Source of the DNA: a virus
Length of the DNA: 38,572 nt
Direction: 5' to 3' (one strand)
Virus record (IMG/VR): IMGVR_UViG_3300024280_000008
Span: 1 to 38,572 of that record
Position numbers and translations under genes: made by a program. Below are positions 7,756-13,507 of this stretch, piece by piece (positions within the stretch are counted from its first letter, which is position 1; the number at the start of each line of letters is the position of its first letter). The notes beneath the pieces were generated by a model. That model did no database searches, was not told the DNA's origin, and saw only the letters and a list, made by a program, of their open reading frames with translations.

Positions 7756-7779
7756 AAAAGAGCATCTACGACGATGCCC
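7756..7779 (-). terminator. Terminator-like hairpin in the leader of the lysozyme operon
   Basis: On the minus strand a 7-bp stem with one G-U (7779-7773 with 7766-7760) and TTTT follow only 13 nt after the -10 at 7792-7797 and come before the ATG at 7690. It could be an attenuator or the end of a very short RNA. Confidence 0.5.
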
Positions 7780-7791
7780 TCTTACCTTATA

Positions 7792-7797
7792 ATTATA
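7792..7797 (-). promoter_or_regulatory. Promoter of the minus-strand lysis operon
   Basis: TTGGTATAAT on the minus strand. Two abutting DnaA-box-like 9-mers (7824-7841) lie 26 bp upstream of it. Confidence 0.65.
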
Positions 7798-7823
7798 CCA
7801 AGTTGTGAGCGTGTCTGGCCGAG

Positions 7824-7841
7824 TTATACACAGTATCCACA
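7824..7841 (+). promoter_or_regulatory. Tandem DnaA-box-like sites
   Basis: TTATACACA (7824-7832, fits TTATNCACA) directly followed by GTATCCACA (one mismatch). They lie 26 bp upstream of the minus-strand -10 at 7792-7797. Confidence 0.55.
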
Positions 7842-7847
7842 AGACCG

Positions 7848-8132
7848 TCAAACTCTCATCATTCCTCGAATCTTCTCCATTTCTTCTGGGTAACGTGTTG
7901 CCATGTATAGCATCGCCTCAGTGTCCTGTAAGCGCTCTTTAACGTCTGCTAGCTCCTGGAATAGCGCCATATCTGGGTCGCTCACTTCTTTCTTTTTCTG
8001 TAAGTCTTTATACTTTTTTAGTAGTGACTGCGCGTATATATCCTTTCCAATCAATGCTTGTTTAAGCAGTCTGATTTCCTCGTCATAAGACAAGACCATG
8101 TTTCGGTATGCTTCGTGAAATTTACTCTCCAT
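7848..8132 (-). CDS. Coiled-coil hypothetical protein, 94 aa
   Basis: The ATG at 8132 was chosen because a TATACAAT box ends 7 nt upstream (leaderless); the longer frame overlaps another gene. Highly charged and helical (ESKFHEAYRNMVLSYDEEIRLLKQ, KKYKDLQKKKEV). No family recognised. It sits between lysis-type genes, so a role there or as a small regulator is possible. Confidence 0.65.
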   Translation of the reverse strand: MESKFHEAYRNMVLSYDEEIRLLKQALIGKDIYAQSLLKKYKDLQKKKEVSDPDMALFQELADVKERLQDTEAMLYMATRYPEEMEKIRGMMRV

Positions 8133-8139
8133 GTGGCTA

Positions 8140-8145
8140 ATTGTA
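8140..8145 (-). promoter_or_regulatory. Leaderless promoter for the 94-aa gene
   Basis: TGGTATACAAT on the minus strand, 7 nt before the ATG at 8132. A TTATCCACA site (8176-8184) lies 30 bp upstream. Confidence 0.55.
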
Positions 8146-8175
8146 TACCACAGTACGGCTTTAAATAGCAACGGT

Positions 8176-8184
8176 TGTGGATAA
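8176..8184 (-). promoter_or_regulatory. DnaA-box-like site TTATCCACA
   Basis: Perfect TTATCCACA on the minus strand in the gap after the 53-aa gene, 30 bp upstream of the -10 for the 94-aa gene. Confidence 0.5.
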
Positions 8185-8185
8185 A

Positions 8186-8347
8186 TCAGTCCCAGAGGCG
8201 CTTGTGTATGAAAAAAGTAGCAACTCCAGCGAACAAGGAAGTGAGTAGTAATTCTGGGAGTGAGTGAGCGTTCATCGGAAGTGTAAGAGCCACGATAACA
8301 ATTAAAGTTCCTGTAAGTTTTATGAGTATCTGTAGGAGCTTTTGCAT
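8186..8347 (-). CDS. Small two-helix membrane protein, 53 aa (holin-like)
   Basis: ATG at 8347 lies 6 nt after a perfect TATAAT, so the mRNA is leaderless. It reads MQKLLQILIKLTGTLIVIV and has two hydrophobic helices (about 3-24 and 31-46) ending in HKRLWD. Size, two helices and basic tail resemble small holins, and it lies upstream of the lysozyme operon; a second holin or antiholin is a fair guess. Confidence 0.65.
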   Translation of the reverse strand: MQKLLQILIKLTGTLIVIVALTLPMNAHSLPELLLTSLFAGVATFFIHKRLWD

Positions 8348-8353
8348 AGCTCA

Positions 8354-8359
8354 ATTATA
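8354..8359 (-). promoter_or_regulatory. Leaderless promoter for the 53-aa membrane protein
   Basis: TTATAAT on the minus strand, 6 nt before the ATG, immediately after a terminator. Confidence 0.65.
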
Positions 8360-8392
8360 ACAAATAGAAAGAGCGCCTAGTGTGACGCTCTT
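8360..8392 (-). terminator. Terminator after the 84-aa zinc protein
   Basis: AAGAGCG/CGCTCTT stem (8386-8392 with 8369-8375) followed on the minus strand by TTTCTATTTG. Confidence 0.7.
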
Positions 8393-8424
8393 AACTGTTA
8401 TCGTACAGTCAGACGAGATGATGG

Positions 8425-8435
8425 TCACCTCCTTT
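8425..8435 (-). promoter_or_regulatory. Orphan strong Shine-Dalgarno / anti-SD complement
   Basis: AAAGGAGGTGA on the minus strand, an 11-nt complement of the 16S rRNA 3' end, begins at the last base of the 84-aa gene's TGA. No ATG, GTG or TTG follows at a usable distance. Confidence 0.45.
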
Positions 8436-8689
8436 CAGTCAGGGCGACAGTCCCTGCAAAAGCAGTATGCTGGATGATTGTCATTCAACATCGGCTTGAT
8501 TGGCTCCGCTTTCGGCAGCGGTTGTTTCTGTGACGCCTGAAACAAATCCATCTGTGCACGTTGTTGTGTCTCCCTTATGTGTTCGCGGTAATGCCCGCGA
8601 TTGCAGAAGTGTAGTCCGTGAATCTTGAACAGCATTAGCGATTCAAGTCTCAACGCCTTGCAGTAGGCGCAACGCTTTGTCTCCATCAT
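8435..8689 (-). CDS. Zinc-binding miniprotein, 84 aa
   Basis: Start at 8689 (ATGATG) set by a strong GAGGAGGT 7 nt upstream, rare in this genome; the frame before it crosses a terminator and an RNA. Two metal-type clusters: CAYC at 7-10 with C29/H33 (FCNRGH), and CFCRDC at 76-81. Probably a nucleic-acid or protein-binding zinc protein. Function unknown; the SD and GC-richer codons suggest a different origin from its neighbours. Confidence 0.7.
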   Translation of the reverse strand: MMETKRCAYCKALRLESLMLFKIHGLHFCNRGHYREHIRETQQRAQMDLFQASQKQPLPKAEPIKPMLNDNHPAYCFCRDCRPD

Positions 8690-8714
8690 GTGAAGAACCT
8701 CCTCTCTAGCTTTA

Positions 8715-8720
8715 ATTGTA
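8715..8720 (-). promoter_or_regulatory. Promoter of the zinc miniprotein
   Basis: TGATACAAT on the minus strand between the upstream terminator and the SD; leader of about 20 nt. Confidence 0.55.
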
Positions 8721-8730
8721 TCACTTAATA

Positions 8731-8830
8731 GAAAACCCACCTCGTAAGGTGGGGATAGTGGTGGTTCGACATGTGCATGTCTCTGGTTGCCCTGTAAGCA
8801 ATTGGTGGCGAAGGACATCCATGTCGAACC
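8731..8830 (-). ncRNA. Candidate structured small RNA, about 100 nt
   Basis: A minus-strand TGATATAAT (8837-8842) would start transcription at 8830, exactly the first base of an 11-bp perfect stem (8830-8820 with 8773-8763). About five more pairs follow inside it, and a small apical stem (TTGC/GCAA). After the closing strand comes ACCACC, then a perfect terminator (8736-8753). Promoter, fold and terminator line up to the base. It is not a canonical tRNA: no T loop or D loop. It overlaps no convincing CDS. Confidence 0.6.
8736..8753 (-). terminator. Terminator of the 100-nt RNA
   Basis: CCCACC/GGTGGG stem with a 6-nt loop and TTTT on the minus strand. Confidence 0.8.
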
Positions 8831-8836
8831 GTATTC

Positions 8837-8842
8837 ATTATA
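8837..8842 (-). promoter_or_regulatory. Promoter of the 100-nt RNA
   Basis: Perfect TATAAT preceded by TGA, immediately after another terminator; spacing of 6 nt to the start of the stem. Confidence 0.65.
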
Positions 8843-8850
8843 TCACGTAC

Positions 8851-8873
8851 AAAAAATCCCCCGAAGGAGATTT
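8851..8873 (-). terminator. Terminator after the 65-aa gene
   Basis: 8-bp stem (8873-8866 with 8861-8854, one G-U), TTCG tetraloop on the minus strand, then TTTTTT. Confidence 0.8.
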
Positions 8874-8925
8874 CATGTAAACCCGAATGTACAACCGTAG
8901 TTGCTTATTTAATATAGCACATGCC

Positions 8926-9123
8926 CTAACCCTGACAAGACGGGCAGGGGATAAGTTTATCTCGTACATCAATCACTCTAGGTAGGAATTTATAGCCAAA
9001 TTCCTGTAGTTTATATAATTCTAAAGCTCCCTTAGGAGTTACAACACAACAGTTCTTTCGCCCTTGAGGGTTTATGAAATAGATGGTCTCTCCAATGAGA
9101 GATTGAAAGAAGTTCTGTGACAT
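8926..9123 (-). CDS. Hypothetical protein, 65 aa, C-terminal CPSC
   Basis: Own promoter (TGGTAAAAT at 9150-9155) and own terminator. Reads 'IGETIYFINPQGRKNCCVVTPKGALELYKLQEFGYKF' and ends in CPSCQG, a possible half of a zinc site with the CC at 24-25. No family recognised. Confidence 0.65.
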   Translation of the reverse strand: MSQNFFQSLIGETIYFINPQGRKNCCVVTPKGALELYKLQEFGYKFLPRVIDVRDKLIPCPSCQG

Positions 9124-9149
9124 GGCTACAAATTAAGAGTAAGACTAGT

Positions 9150-9155
9150 ATTTTA
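9150..9155 (-). promoter_or_regulatory. Promoter of the 65-aa gene
   Basis: GGTAAAATAC on the minus strand, leader of about 20 nt. Confidence 0.5.
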
Positions 9156-9175
9156 CCATGCACGTTTTTTCGTAA

Positions 9176-9201
9176 AAAATGTAAGGCTCAAAGCGAGCCT
9201 T
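9176..9201 (-). terminator. Terminator of the metallophosphoesterase operon
   Basis: AAGGCTC/GAGCCTT stem (7 bp) followed on the minus strand by ACATTTTTT. Confidence 0.8.
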
Positions 9202-9226
9202 AACTGTGATTGTTACACCACAGATT

Positions 9227-9403
9227 TTAGTAGAGTTTGGAGAGGATGTGAATTATCTCGGCGTACTCACGAACGCAGCGCTTGTGAAACTCCATCGAGC
9301 CGTCTTTGGCTTTCTGGTGAGTGTATCCGAGATGAGAACGTAGCGAATCATAAGCAAGTTCGATTGCGCGTTCTATTTCTTCAGCACGTTGTTTCCTGTT
9401 CAT
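9227..9403 (-). CDS. Hypothetical protein, 58 aa
   Basis: Starts 7 bp after the phosphoesterase stop with AGGTG before its ATG. Helical and basic: MNRKQRAEEIERAIEL...SLRSHLGY, ending IIHILSKLY. Ends just before a terminator. No family recognised; co-transcription suggests it accompanies the phosphoesterase. Confidence 0.65.
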   Translation of the reverse strand: MNRKQRAEEIERAIELAYDSLRSHLGYTHQKAKDGSMEFHKRCVREYAEIIHILSKLY

Positions 9404-9410
9404 GAGTCAC

Positions 9411-10667
9411 CTAGAAGTTGTGAGTGAAGCGAGCGATTTGTCCTTGGTCTAGGTCGTGGACAAATGCTTCAACAGCAGGAATGTTGATGTAGTTTTGTTG
9501 GGCGTGCCAAGCGTCAGCCTCCGATGGAGAGCGTACCGTTTCGACATGCACTAGATTGCCATTGTTCTTGCCCTTAGCAATCATCACCACACCATTGTAG
9601 TCTTTTTCCTTTGGCCCTTTACGGCCATTGCCCTGTTCGTACACCATTTTGTGGTGCTTATCACCTTGGTAACAATAGGTGAAGCGTGTTTGACCGAGGG
9701 CCGAACGAGCTTCCTGCATAACGCTACCAATAACTGCGTCTACTTTGCTGTCACCATGTTGGAACATGATGAGGTTGTCGCCGTAGACAAAGTACTTACG
9801 TGGAGTATTAGCCAGGACTTCTTTTTTGAAGTGGACTCGCTTGTTATTCCACAGGCGGTTCGCAATCATCTGCGATACAGACCAACCCGAGAGTCGGTCA
9901 TGGTTCGAGCTGACATGCGTAAGCCAGACGTCATGATTCTTCGTGAGAGCTTCGATATACTTGACGTACATCTCGACCGCCAGAAGCATCATGGATTCGA
10001 CACTGCTGGTAGCGTCTTGGGGCGTGCCGTTGGTGGTCGTGTACTTGTTGCTGTCCACATGAATGATGTCGTTCCCAAGAGGGAGTAGAACATCAGTGAT
10101 TCCAAGTGGCTTGGCATACTCGTAAAGGCGAGCTTGACCTTCCATAACGCGACGGACTGCTTCATCCGAGCTATATGTGCGGTCAGTGCGAACTTTCTCA
10201 CACAGTTTACCAATGTGAACATCGAAGTTGGCAGGAACCAACAGACGATGGTGCTTGTAGCTCACCCTTTGTACAGGTGGGCTTTCAGCGCGTAGGCGAG
10301 CCATGAAGTTCTCAATGGCTTGTTGGTCGTTGACGATGGCTTCGGTGTTAACGAAGTAGCTAGAGTAATCTTTGGTTTTGTGCCAGAAAGCACGCCAAAG
10401 GTCGAATGGAAGATTGTTCTGCTCACAGTGGAGACGGAACGCAGCTTCCTGCTGGTCGCTAGGCTTAGACATTTCACTATCTCCTTTCAATGAGCTGTCT
10501 GCATCTATTTTACCACGATGAGCGTTGTCTCTATTTGGGTGCTCCAGACCCATTTTCTTTGCTCGCTTTATTACGTTTGTTTTGTTCCGCCCGACAATCC
10601 TACAAATCTCTCTTATTGATAAGCCTCTATTGTAACCATCACGTATCTGTTGGTTAATGTTTTCCAT
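9411..10667 (-). CDS. HTH-metallophosphoesterase fusion
   Basis: 418 aa from a leaderless ATG (10667, 7 nt after TATAAT). Residues 12-42 form a resolvase/transposase-like helix-turn-helix (LSIREICRIVGRNKTNVIKRAKK). From 145 on there is a calcineurin-like phosphoesterase: D149-x-H151, GND 198-200, SNHD 254-257, HGD 304-306 and GDKHH 335-339 give the five metal-binding motifs. Phage members act on nucleic-acid phosphoesters; the substrate here is unknown. A strong internal SD (AAAGGAGAT) precedes Met66 at 10472, so a second product without the HTH is likely. Confidence 0.85.
   Translation of the reverse strand: MENINQQIRDGYNRGLSIREICRIVGRNKTNVIKRAKKMGLEHPNRDNAHRGKIDADSSLKGDSEMSKPSDQQEAAFRLHCEQNNLPFDLWRAFWHKTKDYSSYFVNTEAIVNDQQAIENFMARLRAESPPVQRVSYKHHRLLVPANFDVHIGKLCEKVRTDRTYSSDEAVRRVMEGQARLYEYAKPLGITDVLLPLGNDIIHVDSNKYTTTNGTPQDATSSVESMMLLAVEMYVKYIEALTKNHDVWLTHVSSNHDRLSGWSVSQMIANRLWNNKRVHFKKEVLANTPRKYFVYGDNLIMFQHGDSKVDAVIGSVMQEARSALGQTRFTYCYQGDKHHKMVYEQGNGRKGPKEKDYNGVVMIAKGKNNGNLVHVETVRSPSEADAWHAQQNYINIPAVEAFVHDLDQGQIARFTHNF
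10472..10489 (-). promoter_or_regulatory. Internal ribosome binding site before Met66 of the phosphoesterase
   Basis: AAAGGAGAT 8 nt before ATG on the minus strand, one of very few true SDs in the genome; predicts a shorter isoform of 353 aa. Confidence 0.6.
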
Positions 10668-10674
10668 TACTCGT

Positions 10675-10680
10675 ATTATA
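10675..10680 (-). promoter_or_regulatory. Leaderless promoter of the phosphoesterase
   Basis: GGTATAAT on the minus strand, 7 nt from the ATG. A TTATCCACA (10707-10715) lies 26 bp upstream. Confidence 0.65.
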
Positions 10681-10706
10681 CCCTTGACAAATACGACGAA
10701 AAACAG

Positions 10707-10715
10707 TTATCCACA
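10707..10715 (+). promoter_or_regulatory. DnaA-box-like site TTATCCACA
   Basis: Perfect match, 26 bp upstream of the phosphoesterase -10, in the same orientation and distance as the site at 7824. Confidence 0.5.
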
Positions 10716-10723
10716 AGTATTAC

Positions 10724-10775
10724 AAAAAATCCCCTTGTGAGGGATTTCGTGTCTGCGAAGCGCGGCCTGCCTGTC
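10724..10775 (-). ncRNA. Candidate short RNA, about 50 nt
   Basis: A minus-strand TGCTACAAT (10782-10787) predicts a start near 10775, and a strong terminator (AAATCCC/GGGATTT, then TTTTTT) ends it at about 10724. No ORF. The rest of the gap up to 10882 shows no convincing gene. Confidence 0.35.
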
Positions 10776-10882
10776 TTGGTTATTGTAGCATATCGTGGGC
10801 TATTAAAGGGGGACAGTCGTTTGGGTTTAGCGCCATGCACGGCTGACTGCTTGCATACACCCCTTTAGTAACCAGCGATACC

Positions 10883-10972
10883 CTATATTACCATCTTCTT
10901 CACAATCTCAAAACATCTTTCACACAGTCTATAGATAGTAGGGCGACGGTAACATTTGTTGCAGATGGGCAT
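10883..10972 (-). CDS. 29-aa zinc-finger miniprotein
   Basis: Starts 1 bp after the upstream gene. MPICNKCYRRPTIYRLCERC has C4-x2-C7 and C17-x2-C20, a complete treble-type zinc site in 29 residues. Last gene of the early operon. Function unknown. Confidence 0.5.
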   Translation of the reverse strand: MPICNKCYRRPTIYRLCERCFEIVKKMVI

Positions 10973-10973
10973 G

Positions 10974-11180
10974 TTAGTAAGCTCGGTCAATAGGAAACCA
11001 ATAGCTAAAACGAATGATTATACCTTTGTATTGACTCTTGCCTAACGATTCTCCATCTTTCGGCATTGTGTGAATTTTGATAATTCCAAAATCGAATAAA
11101 TGCCAGCCCATTTCACTCATGCGGAAATAGCTTTTCTCAAAAGGTCTGAACCAAATTTGCCACTTTAATGTCTTTTTCAT
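10974..11180 (-). CDS. Hypothetical protein, 68 aa
   Basis: ATG at 11180 overlaps the stop of the gene before it (ATGA). Aromatic-rich: KWQIWFRPFEKSYFRMSEMGWHLFDFGIIKIH...FSYWFPID, a small beta-rich fold. No family recognised. Confidence 0.65.
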   Translation of the reverse strand: MKKTLKWQIWFRPFEKSYFRMSEMGWHLFDFGIIKIHTMPKDGESLGKSQYKGIIIRFSYWFPIDRAY

Positions 11181-11284
11181 AACAAACAAAACTCAACTAA
11201 TAAATTCAAGGGTGTGCAGGGGGTTGTTAGCATGTTCTGTAGGGTGCATAGTACTTCTGCTGTGACTGTGAGTGTGGTGGTCAT
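11177..11284 (-). CDS. 35-aa miniprotein
   Basis: Joined to both neighbours by ATGA overlaps (start 11284, stop 11177-11179), which is good evidence for translation. MTTTLTVTAEVLCTLQNM...LNLLVEFCLL is Thr/Leu-rich and weakly hydrophobic. Function unknown. Confidence 0.5.
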   Translation of the reverse strand: MTTTLTVTAEVLCTLQNMLTTPCTPLNLLVEFCLL

Positions 11285-11472
11285 GATTTTATGTGAAATA
11301 TCGCTTCTGTCGTTCCAGTTGAAGTGCTGTAGGATTCTAATTTTTCGATGTTTTTCATGGCGTATTTAAGTTCTCTTAACGCCGCTTTCTTTCCTGCTTG
11401 AAATCCCTCTCGATAAGCCGCTTGAAACTCAGCTTTTTCGTTAGGATTAAATGTGTTTAGACTTGGACTCAT
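11281..11472 (-). CDS. Hypothetical protein, 63 aa
   Basis: Has both an ATGA overlap with the upstream ORF and a GGTATTAT box 6 nt before its ATG, so it may also be made from a leaderless mRNA. Helical: FNPNEKAEFQAAYREGFQAG then KKAALRELKYAMKNIEKLE. No family recognised. Confidence 0.65.
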   Translation of the reverse strand: MSPSLNTFNPNEKAEFQAAYREGFQAGKKAALRELKYAMKNIEKLESYSTSTGTTEAIFHIKS

Positions 11473-11564
11473 ATTTTTATAATACCATCTTGTAATACTA
11501 CACCTCTCCCTTTAATAACTTTCTTTTTATAAGCTACACATCGTTTGCAGGTACAGTGTTTCAT
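11469..11564 (-). CDS. 31-aa basic miniprotein with CTCKRC
   Basis: Begins 1 bp after the 89-aa gene and ends in an ATGA overlap. MKHCTCKRCVAYKKKVIKGR is basic with three Cys; possible nucleic-acid or metal binding. Confidence 0.5.
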   Translation of the reverse strand: MKHCTCKRCVAYKKKVIKGRGVVLQDGIIKI

Positions 11565-11565
11565 A

Positions 11566-11835
11566 TTACTCTGATAAATCTACACTGTACTTTTGGGCGA
11601 TGACTTCAACCTTAACGTAGTCAATAACGTGACACTCCCAGTCATCAAAGTATGCGGTTGCCAGTATCTCCCTCACCATCTCCCCCTTCTCCTTTTCATA
11701 CTGGTCGGCTTGGGACTTTAGGGTGGTGCGGATAAAGTGTTCTACTTCAACATAAGTTTCAACTGGTATTGAGCCGTCTTTTACAAAGAACTTTGTCTCA
11801 AACTGTTTTACAACGTCTTCTATATCTTTACTCAT
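11566..11835 (-). CDS. Hypothetical protein, 89 aa
   Basis: ATGA overlap with the 128-aa gene. Acidic and helical: MSKDIEDVVKQFETKF, EVEHFIRTTLKSQADQYEKE. The ending '...KVEVIAQKYSVDLSE' is unremarkable. Early-operon protein of unknown function. Confidence 0.7.
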   Translation of the reverse strand: MSKDIEDVVKQFETKFFVKDGSIPVETYVEVEHFIRTTLKSQADQYEKEKGEMVREILATAYFDDWECHVIDYVKVEVIAQKYSVDLSE

Positions 11836-12218
11836 ACAGTTTCTTTAACCTCCAGTAATCTTTGAACTTCTGTGAGGGCGATTCTGCGTTCGTTTAATCT
11901 AATGCCGTAAACTTCGGCTGTTTCTTCGTCTGGTGAAATCACCGTACTGTTCTTCATCTTCTCAACCTCCTCACTTACTTGTTTGAGAGTGTTGGCGATG
12001 AGGGTGTTTATATCTTCGTCAGCAAGAGTAAACGGTTCTTCCACATGACCCTCGGATGCGTGATATAGAGCAAGTGCCTCTCGTATGTGATTACTGGTTC
12101 TATGCTGACATCTTTGTAGTAGTGTTTCCTCTACAGTATCTTTAGGCATCTCGTTGTGTGACATGTGGTTAGTGACTGTAGTACCAAATCTGTCACTTCG
12201 GCTTTCGTTATCTATCAT
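11832..12218 (-). CDS. Hypothetical protein, 128 aa
   Basis: Start overlaps the stop of the 34-aa gene. A charged, helical protein (SNHIREALALYHASEG, INTLIANTLKQVSEEVEKM, RIALTEVQRLLEVKE). No catalytic motif seen; family not recognised. Confidence 0.7.
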   Translation of the reverse strand: MIDNESRSDRFGTTVTNHMSHNEMPKDTVEETLLQRCQHRTSNHIREALALYHASEGHVEEPFTLADEDINTLIANTLKQVSEEVEKMKNSTVISPDEETAEVYGIRLNERRIALTEVQRLLEVKETV

Positions 12219-12319
12219 ACAATCAAAGCAATTACTGTGCTGATAATAATTCCGAGAATAAACCCTGCTCTGAATCCTGAATTTCTACTTTTCTCTACGT
12301 CATTTCCTGTGTAGCTCAT
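12215..12319 (-). CDS. 34-aa single-pass membrane miniprotein
   Basis: MSYTGNDVEKSRNSGFRAG followed by one transmembrane helix (FILGIIISTVIALIV). ATGA overlap with the next gene supports translation. Confidence 0.55.
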   Translation of the reverse strand: MSYTGNDVEKSRNSGFRAGFILGIIISTVIALIV

Positions 12320-12329
12320 ACATCAAAGA

Positions 12330-12464
12330 TTAAGTAATAAGTTCAATAACAATCATTGCTAGTAATATACCAACACCTCCCCACATCAATACGGGTATTG
12401 CACCCATTAGAAGCCCTGTACCAAACATAAGGATTTTTATTTGTTGGTTAGTTAGTTTCGGCAT
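12330..12464 (-). CDS. 44-aa two-helix membrane miniprotein
   Basis: MPKLTNQQIKILMFGTGLLM followed by hydrophobic, Gly-rich helices (GAIPVLMWGGVGILLAMIVIELIT). Stop 11 bp before the next gene. Unknown function; early membrane protein, perhaps acting on superinfection. Confidence 0.55.
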   Translation of the reverse strand: MPKLTNQQIKILMFGTGLLMGAIPVLMWGGVGILLAMIVIELIT

Positions 12465-12487
12465 AAGTTATGGATTAAGTAATAAGT

Positions 12488-12712
12488 CTAGTAAGTTTTA
12501 GTTGAACCCTCTCCACTACTACCCACTCTTGCGTCTGTTTCTGAATAGCCCGCGTTTTTTACTCTCTCGTAAAGAGTTTTGTCAGTTTCAAGGTTTCTTT
12601 CAACTGGACTCATTATTTCTGACAGTTCATTCACTCGGTCTATAATTCGATTGATTGTTGCCTGTGTCGTGTAGTCGTGGGTTGGCTCTGATAATTTTTC
12701 TAGTTTCTTCAT
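12488..12712 (-). CDS. Hypothetical protein, 74 aa
   Basis: ATGA overlap with the 77-aa gene. Helical middle (INRIIDRVNELSEIM) and a Gly/Ser-rich tail (ARVGSSGEGSTKTY). No family recognised. Confidence 0.65.
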   Translation of the reverse strand: MKKLEKLSEPTHDYTTQATINRIIDRVNELSEIMSPVERNLETDKTLYERVKNAGYSETDARVGSSGEGSTKTY

Positions 12713-12942
12713 ACATCTTTTTCTTTAACCTCTACTTCGACTAACTTCACTACAAAACCTTTGTATTTATTAGCACAACTCAAAGCTTCTTCTAGAGTTG
12801 TAAACGGCATCATTACAGTTTCAGTGTCGCTGTATTGTGCAGATTCATAACCCATTGGCATTTTGTAAGTAAACTCTACATCGGGTCTGCTGTCTTGTAA
12901 GTTTTTGTTGCTTTTACTGTTATATAGAACTAAATATTTCAT
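12709..12942 (-). CDS. Hypothetical protein, 77 aa
   Basis: Overlaps both neighbours by 4 bp. It reads MKYLVLYNSKSNKN, then 'MMPFTTLEEALSCANKYKGFVVKLVEVEV', a small alpha/beta ferredoxin-like pattern seen in phage accessory proteins. Function unknown. Confidence 0.7.
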   Translation of the reverse strand: MKYLVLYNSKSNKNLQDSRPDVEFTYKMPMGYESAQYSDTETVMMPFTTLEEALSCANKYKGFVVKLVEVEVKEKDV

Positions 12943-13115
12943 ACCATCTCAATTACTTGAATAAACGCATCTACTACCATCGTATTCCAGTAAAGGAATG
13001 TAACGAGCGCAACTACTCCTGCACCCATCGCTACATACGACCAGAAGTCACTTTGTTCTCCCTTTATCTCTCTAGCAGTACGTTCTGGGTACTGGCGGTA
13101 TTTTGTGAGTTTCAT
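12939..13115 (-). CDS. 58-aa membrane protein
   Basis: ATGA overlaps on both sides. Basic N-terminus (MKLTKYRQYPERTAREIKG), then one transmembrane helix (FWSYVAMGAGVVALVTFLYW). Function unknown. Confidence 0.6.
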   Translation of the reverse strand: MKLTKYRQYPERTAREIKGEQSDFWSYVAMGAGVVALVTFLYWNTMVVDAFIQVIEMV

Positions 13116-13327
13116 GAATTTGTTTTACTAACTTCTTTGTATAAAACACCGTTTACGAACACTTGCGATGGTTTTTCTTGTGTTGTTATGTGAAGTGACG
13201 GCTCCTCTAATCTTTCCACACTTACTTCTTGCCAAGAGCTTATGATTCCTAATAGCTTTCTTAGTTCGTAGGTTACTTTATGTTTTGCTGATAATTGAAC
13301 GATTGGTTTTGATTGTGTAGTTGCCAT
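13112..13327 (-). CDS. Hypothetical protein, 71 aa
   Basis: MATTQSKPIVQLSAKHKVTY, then a helix (ELRKLLGIISSWQEV) and a beta ending (SQVFVNGVLYKEV). ATGA overlap downstream. No family recognised. Confidence 0.65.
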   Translation of the reverse strand: MATTQSKPIVQLSAKHKVTYELRKLLGIISSWQEVSVERLEEPSLHITTQEKPSQVFVNGVLYKEVSKTNS

Positions 13328-13349
13328 TCTAATATTACTTTTTTACAGG

Positions 13350-13436
13350 TCACTGATTAAACTGCTTTAATGCTCGGTTGCCTAGTCCATGGAAATAAAC
13401 TTTCTTCTTGCCCTTAGTCCATTTGATGTGTTTCAT
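13350..13436 (-). CDS. 28-aa basic miniprotein
   Basis: First ORF after the promoter at 13464-13469. MKHIKWTKGKKKVYFHGLGN is very basic; may be a real peptide or a leader ORF. Confidence 0.4.
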   Translation of the reverse strand: MKHIKWTKGKKKVYFHGLGNRALKQFNQ

Positions 13437-13463
13437 ACTTGTTACTTACTTGCTAACATATAC

Positions 13464-13469
13464 ATAATA
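13464..13469 (-). promoter_or_regulatory. Promoter of the distal early operon
   Basis: TGCTATTAT on the minus strand with a TTATCCACA site 27 bp upstream (13497-13505). Confidence 0.6.
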
Positions 13470-13496
13470 GCAAGTATCTAGGATATAGCAAACAGG

Positions 13497-13505
13497 TTAT
13501 CCACA
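13497..13505 (+). promoter_or_regulatory. DnaA-box-like site TTATCCACA
   Basis: Perfect match directly after the stop of the winged-helix gene and 27 bp upstream of the next -10. Confidence 0.5.
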
Positions 13506-13507
13506 GC

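Noticed and set aside
7824-7841. Calling a replication origin at the tandem DnaA-like boxes
   Set aside because: Only two boxes, no AT-rich unwinding element or initiator gene nearby, and the spacing to promoters explains them better.
8763-8830. tRNA or tmRNA in the 100-nt RNA
   Set aside because: The 11-bp closing stem and ACCACC look tRNA-like, but there is no T loop, D loop or anticodon arm.
9651-10088. 145-aa ORF on +
   Set aside because: Antisense to the well-supported metallophosphoesterase motifs.
10650-10868. 72-aa ORF on +
   Set aside because: It runs antisense through a promoter and a terminator and has no start signal; composition is not protein-like.
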